From Solirubrobacterales bacterium (GTDB taxonomy: Bacteria; Actinomycetota; Thermoleophilia; Solirubrobacterales; Solirubrobacteraceae): a stretch of 11,292 nucleotides of DNA. The notes under the pieces are model-generated. The model saw only the letters and a program-made list of their open reading frames with translations. It did no database searches and was not told the DNA's origin. Below, in pieces: positions 1 through 6,211 of this stretch (positions are counted from its first letter, which is position 1; each line of letters opens with the position of its first letter). The position numbers and the translations under genes are program-made. Where the stretch lies: contig JAFAZB010000312.1 in the NCBI GenBank assembly GCA_019240015.1, positions 1-11,292 of the forward strand. Direction: 5' to 3'.

Positions 1-40
1 TCGACCACGCTCCCGGCGCGCGGCTGCCGCCCGCGGACGA

Positions 41-733
41 TTAGCTCGCCGGCGCTTTCACCGAGGCCACGTAGCCGCGCACGTCGGCGGCCGGCTCCGC
101 GTAGGCATCGCCGAGCGTCGCCTCGATCGCGCCCATGTACTCATCGACCCACGCCGGAAGCGGGTAGTCGATCGCCCGCAGGAACTCGAGCGTCGCCGCC
201 AGACGGATGTCGGCGATCGAGGGAGCGTCGCCGCCGATGAACTGCTGACCGTCGAGGAAGAACCGTTGATAGGCCTCGAGCGGCTGCGCGAGCGCCGCCA
301 TGGCGTCCTGTTGGGCTCGGGCCTTGAGCTCGTCGCCGGCTTGCGAGGATCCGACCTCGCCCGGGTACTGCGGAAACGCGAGCGTTGGGTAGGTGGCCCG
401 CGCGACCAGCGGATAGAGCGTGCCGATCAGGTAGAACATCGCGCTGTTGATCATCGCGCGCCTGCCGAGGTCCCTCGGATAGAAGCCGTCGAGATCGTGC
501 TTATCGCATAGGTAGGCCATGATCGCGCAGCTTTCCCAGAGCGAGCCCTTGGGGAGCCCGGCCTCCTCGAGCAGCGGCGTCAGATCGGCCGGATCCTTGG
601 ACAGGAACTCGGGGGTGCCCTTCTTTCCCCAGACGTCGACCTCTTCGAAGTCGAGGCCCGCGGCGCGGACGAAGATTCGAACCGTGAGGTTATTGACGCT
701 CGGCTTCAGGATGCTGATCGTGTTTGCGGCCAT
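41..733 (-). CDS. Glutathione S-transferase-like protein
   Basis: This encodes a 230-aa soluble protein of the GST fold, probably cytoplasmic. Family members conjugate glutathione to, or isomerise, electrophilic substrates. Seen: an N-terminal thioredoxin-like half (residues about 4-80) with the SVNNLTVRIF stretch where GSTs carry the active-site Ser/Tyr/Cys loop, and an ESCAIMAYLCDKH segment matching the conserved Glu-Ser that binds the gamma-glutamyl group. An all-helical C-terminal half follows, with the typical SIADI N-capping box (QQFIGGDAPSIADIRLAA). The start is chosen at the ATG preceded by GGAGG with 5-nt spacing. A longer open frame up to 919 only shadows the upstream gene. It is the last gene seen in the leftward operon, 16 nt after the VOC gene, which suggests it works on a product of that enzyme (inference). 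Subclass and substrate cannot be told. Many actinobacteria use mycothiol, so the thiol cofactor is uncertain. Confidence 0.88.
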   Translation of the reverse strand: MAANTISILKPSVNNLTVRIFVRAAGLDFEEVDVWGKKGTPEFLSKDPADLTPLLEEAGLPKGSLWESCAIMAYLCDKHDLDGFYPRDLGRRAMINSAMFYLIGTLYPLVARATYPTLAFPQYPGEVGSSQAGDELKARAQQDAMAALAQPLEAYQRFFLDGQQFIGGDAPSIADIRLAATLEFLRAIDYPLPAWVDEYMGAIEATLGDAYAEPAADVRGYVASVKAPAS

Positions 734-738
734 GTGAT

Positions 739-743
739 CCTCC
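739..743 (-). promoter_or_regulatory. Ribosome binding site deciding the GST-like start
   Basis: On the minus strand GGAGG lies 5 nt before the ATG at 733. It supports that start over the longer upstream reading frame, which runs antiparallel to nothing functional and overlaps the VOC gene. Confidence 0.7.
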
Positions 744-749
744 AGTCCG

Positions 750-1349
750 TTACGGAACTCGCTCCTGCTGGTAGGGGTGCTTGGGCGATCGGTCCTCCGA
801 CAGCGAGACCTGCGATCGCTCGACGAGCGCCTCGATCGCATCGGCGAGATGGACCTGATCGATGTTGTAGTCGCCGCGCGAGACGCGGAGCTGGTGCGCC
901 TCGAGCAGCACCTCGGCATGGGTGTGTCCGGCGGGCGGCTCGAACCGATAGGACGCGAGCTCGATCAGAAGACCCAGCGGATCCTCGAAGTAGATCGAGT
1001 CCATGAAACCGCGGTCCTTGACGCCGCTGTGAGAGATCGCACGCTCGTCGAGCCGCTCCACTGCCTGGTTGAAGGTGGCTTGCGAGACGGCGAACGCGAT
1101 GTGGTGCACGCAGCCCGGGTCTGTCGCAGTGCGCTCGGGATCGGGCACCCGATCCTCGTTGGTGAAGATCGTGATCAGACGGCCGTCACCGGGGTCGAAG
1201 TAGAGGTGGCTCTCCGATGATCGGTCGAGGTTGGGCTGCTCGAACACGAACGGCATCCCCAACACTCCCTCCCAGAAGTCGATCGACGTCCGCCGATCCG
1301 CTCCGACGATCGTGATGTGGTGGACGCCCTGGCTCTGAAGCTTCCGCAT
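750..1349 (-). CDS. VOC-family (glyoxalase/extradiol dioxygenase-like) protein
   Basis: This is a 199-aa protein of the vicinal oxygen chelate superfamily, a group of metal-dependent enzymes that includes glyoxalase I and extradiol ring-cleavage dioxygenases. Seen: two beta-alpha-beta-beta-beta modules, the first opening with GVHHITIVGAD and the second with CVHHIAFAV. The second module ends in a DPLGLLIELASY strand. His11, His83 and Glu130 are placed as the usual 2-His-1-carboxylate metal ligands. The FEDPLGLLIEL motif is typical of the dioxygenase-like branch. About 55 C-terminal residues after Glu130 extend past the core and carry no motif I know. The start at the ATG is supported by GAGG and GGAGGG upstream. 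The gene lies 17 nt after the ligase and 16 nt before the GST gene, in one operon. The substrate may be a catechol-like compound or a CoA- or thiol-conjugated intermediate; this is inference. Confidence 0.88.
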   Translation of the reverse strand: MRKLQSQGVHHITIVGADRRTSIDFWEGVLGMPFVFEQPNLDRSSESHLYFDPGDGRLITIFTNEDRVPDPERTATDPGCVHHIAFAVSQATFNQAVERLDERAISHSGVKDRGFMDSIYFEDPLGLLIELASYRFEPPAGHTHAEVLLEAHQLRVSRGDYNIDQVHLADAIEALVERSQVSLSEDRSPKHPYQQERVP

Positions 1350-1366
1350 ACGGCCTCACCCTCCGG

Positions 1367-2665
1367 CTAGCGCTCGACTAGTTTCGACTTGTATTCGCTG
1401 CGTTGCAAGCTGCCCCATGGCACGAGATCGACAGCGGTCTGGACGACCAGCGTGCTTCGCAGCCTGTCACGGATCAAGTCCGCCAGCGCGGCACCGCCCG
1501 TGCCGCCAGGCGCCAGCTCAACGGCGACCGGCAGCGGCGGATCCTGCTTGACCCCGGCGGCGCGCGGCCGCACCACGACGTGGCCGCTGACCTCCGGGGC
1601 GAAAGCGCTGACAACCTCGCGGATCGCCGAGGGAAAGACATTGACCCCCCGCACGATCAGCATGTCGTCGGTTCGGCCGACGCACCTCAGCCGCGGGCTG
1701 GTGCGACCGCAGCCGCACGGCTCGGTGCGGAGCACCACGTGGTCCCGGGTGCGGAACCGCAGCAATGGGGCCGCCCGGTGCTTTAGGTGCGTCAGCACCA
1801 GCTCGCCCGTCGCGCCATCCTCGAGCTCCAGCGCGCTCCCCGTGTCGGGGTCGATCACTTCGAAGTGCACGAAGCCGCGCGCGCCGAGGTGCATCCCGTG
1901 CTGGTGCTCACACTCACCCCACAGCGAAGGACCGACGTCGCCGATCCCCATCGCCTCGGTGACCTTGGCCCCCCAACCATGTTCGAGCCTCGCGCGGAAC
2001 GAGGGTTCACCGCCGCCGGGCTCACCCGCGACGAGCACGCGCCGCACGGTCGACTCGCGCAGGCTGATGTCCCGCTCGGTCGCCCACTCGATCAGATACG
2101 CGGCGTAGGAAGGCGTCAGCACCGCGGTTTCCGGTCGCAGGCGACTGATCGCAAGCAGCAACCGCTCGGTGTTCCCGGTACCCACCGGGATGTGACACAG
2201 ACCGATGCGATCGAACGCGGCCAGCGCCGCGCCCGCGACAAACGGCCCGGCGTTGTAGGTGGAGACGATCCGCTGCCCCGGAGCGACGCCACAGGCGCCG
2301 TAGCTGCGCATCGAGCCCGTGACCCAGTTATCGAGATCGCCGGCCGTCAGCGGGATGTAGCTCGGCACACCCGTGGTCCCGCTGGTCGAGTAGATCCGCA
2401 CGATCTCCGACCGCGCCGCACAGAGGTGCGTGCCGAACGGATTATCGGGGGTGGACGTCGCCTTGATCTCGCCCTTCTCGGTCAGCGGCAGCTGTGCGAT
2501 CTCGCCGAGTCCACCAGCCGCGCGTGCCGACGCGAACCCCGCGGCAGCGAGCTTCTGGCGGTAGAACGTGGAGCGGTCGAACAGGTAAGCGAGCTGGTCG
2601 CGATAGCTGGCGTCGTCGAGTGCGAACTGTTCTCCCCACGGGAGACGCTCGACGTCCGCGAGCAT
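1367..2665 (-). CDS. Phenylacetate-CoA ligase-like AMP-forming acyl-CoA synthetase
   Basis: This encodes a 432-aa enzyme of the adenylate-forming superfamily, PaaK branch, expected to join a carboxylic (probably aryl or aryl-alkyl) acid to CoA with ATP in the cytoplasm. Seen in order: the nucleotide-binding loop YSTSGTTGVP (92-101), GELVLTH (287-293), RFRTRDHV with the ribose-binding Asp (303-310), CGCGRTSPRL (317-326) as in PaaK-type ligases, the hinge GRTDDMLIVRG (330-340), and a C-terminal SEYKSKLVER with the candidate catalytic Lys. The length matches PaaK ligases (about 430). The ATG start lies 11 nt after the citrate-synthase-like stop. The open frame continues upstream to 3379, but that part is out of frame with the citrate-synthase-like gene and is a shadow. 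The operon position suggests it supplies the CoA thioester used by its neighbours (inference). The exact acid is unknown. Confidence 0.9.
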   Translation of the reverse strand: MLADVERLPWGEQFALDDASYRDQLAYLFDRSTFYRQKLAAAGFASARAAGGLGEIAQLPLTEKGEIKATSTPDNPFGTHLCAARSEIVRIYSTSGTTGVPSYIPLTAGDLDNWVTGSMRSYGACGVAPGQRIVSTYNAGPFVAGAALAAFDRIGLCHIPVGTGNTERLLLAISRLRPETAVLTPSYAAYLIEWATERDISLRESTVRRVLVAGEPGGGEPSFRARLEHGWGAKVTEAMGIGDVGPSLWGECEHQHGMHLGARGFVHFEVIDPDTGSALELEDGATGELVLTHLKHRAAPLLRFRTRDHVVLRTEPCGCGRTSPRLRCVGRTDDMLIVRGVNVFPSAIREVVSAFAPEVSGHVVVRPRAAGVKQDPPLPVAVELAPGGTGGAALADLIRDRLRSTLVVQTAVDLVPWGSLQRSEYKSKLVER

Positions 2666-2676
2666 CAGCGCGGCGC

Positions 2677-3462
2677 CTAATCCCCGCCGGGCCGGTACTC
2701 GATCGCCTGCTCGGCGCTGCTCGCCATCAAGAACCCGACCGGGTGCTGTTGCTCCTCGGCTAAGTGCGCGAGCAGCCCCGCCGTCCGCGCGAGCATCGGC
2801 ACTGCCTTGACGGTGGCGGCCGGGAAACCCAGGTCGAGCATCACCGCCGCAATCGGCATCGAGACGTTCATCGTCAGCGGCTTGGCCCAAGCCTTGAGTA
2901 CGCCGTCGCGCAGGCAACGCGCCAGCAGCACGTGCACGCCACTCACCCCCCGCTGATCGGCCAGCTCGAGAATCCGCTCCGCCCGCGGGTCCTGCGGCCG
3001 ATGGACCGGATGCCCGAAACCGGGCAGCTTGCCCCCCGACGCGCGGAATTCCCGCGCGATCTGATCCGCCACCGCGGCGGGTCGCTCGCCAGACGCGACC
3101 GCGCCCTGCGCCTGCACCAGCAGTCGCGCACAGGCCTCCGAGGTGCCGAGGACGACTGGACCGCAGCCCAGGATCCCCGCCGCCACCGCGCCCTGCAACG
3201 AGTCGGGGTCTGCGGCCAGCGTGATCCGCGCGGCGACGTTCGTGGGCATCATCCCGTGCTCCGCGATCGCGACGAGCAGCAGGTCGAGAAAGAAGCGCTG
3301 ATCGTCGGTCGGCTCCGATCCGGTCAAGAGCAGGTGGAAGTACTCCGTGAAGCTCAGGCGACCCATCAGATCGCCGCATAGGTCGCGTCCCCGCACCTCC
3401 ACCCGGTCGTGATACGCCTGCCCGATATGGCTGACACCCGGCCCGGAACTACCGATCGGCAT
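2677..3462 (-). CDS. Citrate synthase/citryl-CoA lyase-like protein
   Basis: This is a 261-aa protein with the citrate synthase fold, much shorter than ordinary citrate synthases (about 370-430 aa) and close to stand-alone citryl-CoA lyases. Seen: AIAEHGMMPT with His69 at the place of the first catalytic His, and GGKLPGFGHPVHRPQDPRA (144-161) with His151 and Arg160, matching the hallmark GFGHRVYK..DPRA of citrate synthases. The family normally has N-V-D in the third catalytic motif; here it reads N-V-S-M (199-202). By eye, the catalytic Asp is replaced by Ser. It may therefore catalyse a related C-C bond cleavage or condensation on a CoA thioester rather than citrate synthesis (inference). 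The start ATG has no clear Shine-Dalgarno and lies 9 nt after the GGDEF-EAL stop, so translation probably depends on reinitiation. It is followed after 11 nt by the ligase. Confidence 0.82.
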   Translation of the reverse strand: MPIGSSGPGVSHIGQAYHDRVEVRGRDLCGDLMGRLSFTEYFHLLLTGSEPTDDQRFFLDLLLVAIAEHGMMPTNVAARITLAADPDSLQGAVAAGILGCGPVVLGTSEACARLLVQAQGAVASGERPAAVADQIAREFRASGGKLPGFGHPVHRPQDPRAERILELADQRGVSGVHVLLARCLRDGVLKAWAKPLTMNVSMPIAAVMLDLGFPAATVKAVPMLARTAGLLAHLAEEQQHPVGFLMASSAEQAIEYRPGGD

Positions 3463-3471
3463 ACGTGGAGG

Positions 3472-5328
3472 CTAGTGCGTCACGGAGCTCGCGACGGAAA
3501 TGTGCGCCTCGCCCCGCTGGCTGCCCGCTGCCCGAGCGCGCGACGGCTCCGGCAACGACCTGATCGCTTCCGCCGGTGCCGGGGGGGCGACGAGAAATCC
3601 TTGGAACTGCTGACAGCGCAGCCGCCTGACCTCGTCGAGTACCTCCTCGCTCTCGACCCCTTCAGCGACCACCGCCAGCCCGAGCGTGTGGGCGAACGCG
3701 ACGATCGCCTCGACCACCGACGAGGTGCGCGACGTGGCGACGAGGTCGCGCACGAACGAGCGGTCCAGCTTGATCGCCGATACCGGCAGGAGCTGGATGT
3801 ACGAGAACGACGATCCACCGACTCCGAAATCGTCGAGCGCCAGCTTGACCCCCACCCGCGCCAGCGAATCGAGCGCATCGACCATGCCGTGGATGTCCTT
3901 GATCAGCCCGCTCTCCGTGATCTCGAGCGTCAACGCCGACGCCGGCAGCCCGCTCTCGATGAGCACCGAGCGGACGGTGCGCTCGAGGCTCGGTCCGCTC
4001 AGATGGGTCGGGGACACGTTGACGGAGATCCCGACCTCCCAGCCCAGCTCGCGCCACTGCGCGCCCTGGTGACAGGCCCGCTGCAATACCGCGCAGTCGA
4101 GCGCCCGGATCAGACCGGTCTCCTCCGCCAGCGGGATGAACTCGAGCGGGGAGACTTCGCCGAGCTCGGGATGCGTCCAGCGCGCGAGCGCCTCGAAGCT
4201 GATCACCGACGAATCGGCGACCGAATTCACCGGCTGGTAATGGACCTCGATCTCGTCCTGCTGAACCGCCCGGCGAAGGTGCTGGACGAGCGTGGCGCGG
4301 CGTGAGACGGCCTGGCGCATCTCGTCGGCGTACAGCTCATACCGCGAACCGCCCCGTTGCTTGGCGAGGTACATCGCGGCGTCGGCGTCCGCGATCAGCG
4401 CCTCGGCGTCTTGGCTGCGGCCGTTCAAGGCGATCCCGATGCTCGCTGACACGTACGCCTCGCGTCCGTCGATGATGTAGGGCTCCGAGATCGCGTCGAG
4501 CGCGCGGACGGCGGTAGCGACGGCGGCGGTGCGGGAAGTGAGACGCTCGCAGACGATCACCAGCTCATCGCCGCCGAGCCGGGCCAGCGTATCGGTATCC
4601 CGGACGATCCTCGACAGTCGTCGTGCGACCTCGCACAACATCTTGTCTCCAGCGTCGTGGCCGAGACCGTCGTTGACCGCCTTGAAGCCGTCGAGATCGA
4701 TGAACAGCGCCGCCACGAGCTCCTGGTGCCGCTGCGCACCGGCCAGCGCGTGCGCGAGCCGTTCGCGTAGCAGGGTCCGGTTCGGGAGTCCGGTGAGCGC
4801 GTCGTGGACGGCGTCGTGAGCGAGCTTGGCCTGCTCCTTGCTCAGCTCCGCCGCGAGCCGCTCCCGCTCCTCGTCGAACTGGCGACAGGAACGCAGGAGG
4901 CTGATGTCGAGCCCGTGGGAGACCACCCGGCACACCGCGTGCAACAGCGAGTCGGAGATGCCGGCATGCCCGGCCTCTTCCTCGAGCACGCTGAAGATCT
5001 GGCGGCGCCAGCTCAAGAACTCGTTCACGAACGCCTTGACGGACAAGCTGCCCCTCGCGATCACCGCCCGGTCGATGATCTTCGCCATCTCCTCGTTGCT
5101 CGCGCCCTCTCCGGTGGCGAGCCAACGACCGACCACCTCGGTGGCGAGGTCGAACACGATTGCCTGCTGTGGGTCATCTTCCTTGGTCCGCGTCAGCGCG
5201 GCGCGCGCGACGTCGGCGGCACGCGCGGCGAGCACCCGCCCGAGCTCCACCCGGGCTGCCTCCAGCTCGAGCGGATCGATGTCCGCGTCGCTTGTCCCGG
5301 TGCGCGACCGTGAAAGGTCGAACGACAT
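3472..5328 (-). CDS. GGDEF-EAL cyclic-di-GMP synthase/phosphodiesterase
   Basis: This encodes a 618-aa cytoplasmic protein without membrane segments. Residues about 15-150 form an all-helical region of unknown kind, faintly like RsbRD-type N-terminal sensor domains (RGSLSVKAFVNEFLSWRRQ). A likely coiled-coil linker (150-172) follows. The GGDEF domain (about 173-335) has the DALTGLPNR start, the FIDLDGFKAVND metal site and GGDEL (252-256) with the inhibitory RxxD site RDTD at 243-246. The EAL domain (about 345-590) has FEALARW (378-384), VNVS, LEITES, LALDDFGVGGSS, KLDRSF and AEGVES. The metal- and base-related motifs of the EAL domain look intact, so phosphodiesterase activity is likely. GGDEL is a permitted variant, so synthesis is possible. 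An Ala/Arg-rich tail ends the protein. The start is preceded by AGGA. It heads the leftward operon, 9 nt before the citrate-synthase-like gene. Confidence 0.95.
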   Translation of the reverse strand: MSFDLSRSRTGTSDADIDPLELEAARVELGRVLAARAADVARAALTRTKEDDPQQAIVFDLATEVVGRWLATGEGASNEEMAKIIDRAVIARGSLSVKAFVNEFLSWRRQIFSVLEEEAGHAGISDSLLHAVCRVVSHGLDISLLRSCRQFDEERERLAAELSKEQAKLAHDAVHDALTGLPNRTLLRERLAHALAGAQRHQELVAALFIDLDGFKAVNDGLGHDAGDKMLCEVARRLSRIVRDTDTLARLGGDELVIVCERLTSRTAAVATAVRALDAISEPYIIDGREAYVSASIGIALNGRSQDAEALIADADAAMYLAKQRGGSRYELYADEMRQAVSRRATLVQHLRRAVQQDEIEVHYQPVNSVADSSVISFEALARWTHPELGEVSPLEFIPLAEETGLIRALDCAVLQRACHQGAQWRELGWEVGISVNVSPTHLSGPSLERTVRSVLIESGLPASALTLEITESGLIKDIHGMVDALDSLARVGVKLALDDFGVGGSSFSYIQLLPVSAIKLDRSFVRDLVATSRTSSVVEAIVAFAHTLGLAVVAEGVESEEVLDEVRRLRCQQFQGFLVAPPAPAEAIRSLPEPSRARAAGSQRGEAHISVASSVTH

Positions 5329-5415
5329 AAGGTCCTATCGACGGAGGCACACCCGCCCTTGATCGGGACCCGGTACGTCCGGACGGGTGGATCTATGTGT
5401 GAGCGTGCGTCCAGA

Positions 5416-5433
5416 CGGCGCTCCGGCGCGCCG
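5416..5433 (-). terminator. GC-rich hairpin after the DUF305 stop, possible weak terminator
   Basis: On the minus strand CGGCGC, a 6-nt loop and GCGCCG form a perfect 6-bp stem beginning 13 nt after the DUF305 stop. No T-run follows, so it is at best a weak or factor-assisted terminator, or simply GC-rich sequence. A 12-bp palindrome CCGGCGCGCCGG (5423-5434) overlaps it. The remaining 118-bp gap to the GGDEF-EAL gene holds a 10-bp palindrome CGTCCGGACG (5376-5385) and no convincing promoter. Confidence 0.25.
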
Positions 5434-5446
5434 GCATCGACGACCG

Positions 5447-6211
5447 CTACTGGCCCAGGGCGTTCTGGAGCGAGTTCTGCGAGCGCAGCGTCGGAGTCTC
5501 GTTGAGAACGGTGCCGACGGCGGAGTGTGCGAGCGCCGGGCTCAGAGAGAACGGCAGCGCCCCAGCGTGGTAGCCGCGCAACAGTCGCGTCATCAGCGTG
5601 ACTTCCTGCGACTGATCGAACACGATCCGGGTCGCGAGCGCGCGCACCTGGGGAAGATGTCCGTAGCGGGTCGCGTAGAGCGCCATCTCGATCCCGCCCT
5701 CGTGATGCCGGAGCATCAGCTGCAGGAAGAGGACGTCCAGCCCGCGCCCTGAGGCGGCGGCGAGGCGGTCGATCTGTGCCTGGGTCGCGAGGCCCGGCAT
5801 CGCGGTGTGGTGCAGTCCGCAGTAGTAGGTGGCGTTGGTCGTCATCCAGTACATCGGGCCGGCCGCGGGCGGTATCGCGGGAGCGTTCCACAGGTCGAGC
5901 CAGCCGCCCATCCAGCCGATCTCCCCTAGCTGAGCGGCCTGGATCGTGGTGGCGAGCGCACGGACCTCGGGGCTGGCTCCGGGGCGCTCGAGAACGGTAT
6001 GTGCCATCGAGACCGCCTGCTGGTGGTGGACCGACATGGCCTGACTGAAGCCGATGTCGACCACTGACGGTGCAGCTGCAGGTACCTCCCCGGCGGATGC
6101 GGGATCGCTTGCGCCATCGCGGAGGTGCAGCGTCCATCCCGCGGCGGCCGCGAACGACAGCGCGCAGATCAGGAGCAGGACAAGCGGTCCCCTGCGCAGC
6201 TTACGCGCCAG
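5447..6211 (-). CDS. DUF305 protein with N-terminal membrane anchor (likely CTG start)
   Basis: This is a DUF305-family protein, a secreted or membrane-anchored four-helix type; some relatives bind copper. Seen: SVHHQQAVSMAH (about residues 60-71) and LRHHEGGIEMA, the two paired-His/Met motifs of the family. The middle has an aromatic and Met-rich insert (GWMGGWLDLW, GPMYWMTT, YYCGLHHTAMPG). The first conventional start is a GTG at 6064, placed only 12 residues before HHQQ. The same frame is open upstream to about 6253 and encodes a basic stretch, a hydrophobic run (GPLVLLLICALSFAAAAGW) and a Ala/Pro/Ser linker: a classic signal peptide or anchor. No ATG, GTG or TTG exists there. CTG at 6211 has an AAGG 9 nt upstream and is my chosen start (254 aa). 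CTG at 6199 is a second option, and GTG 6064 (205 aa) is the fallback. It overlaps the LVIVD gene by 11 nt, so the two are probably coupled. Confidence 0.8.
   Translation of the reverse strand: MARKLRRGPLVLLLICALSFAAAAGWTLHLRDGASDPASAGEVPAAAPSVVDIGFSQAMSVHHQQAVSMAHTVLERPGASPEVRALATTIQAAQLGEIGWMGGWLDLWNAPAIPPAAGPMYWMTTNATYYCGLHHTAMPGLATQAQIDRLAAASGRGLDVLFLQLMLRHHEGGIEMALYATRYGHLPQVRALATRIVFDQSQEVTLMTRLLRGYHAGALPFSLSPALAHSAVGTVLNETPTLRSQNSLQNALGQ

Noticed and set aside
734..919. Extended N-terminus of the GST-like frame
   Set aside because: The added residues are Ser/Arg-rich, overlap the VOC gene in another frame, and the internal ATG at 733 has a strong Shine-Dalgarno.
1787..2680. Long plus-strand open frame of 297 codons opposite the ligase gene
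   Set aside because: Arg/His/Pro-rich translation with no domain; it lies opposite a well-supported acyl-CoA ligase and is a product of GC-rich codon positions.
2666..3379. Extended N-terminus of the ligase frame
   Set aside because: It overlaps the citrate-synthase-like gene out of frame and is Arg/Gly/Ala-rich without motifs; the ligase homology begins at the ATG at 2665.
5376..5385. CGTCCGGACG palindrome as operator of the GGDEF-EAL gene
   Set aside because: Ten bases of GC-rich symmetry are expected by chance in such DNA and no promoter is visible next to it.
5193..6137. Open frame of 314 codons on the minus strand across the DUF305 gene
   Set aside because: Arg/Pro/Asp-rich shadow in another frame; the DUF305 motifs are in the frame ending at 5447.
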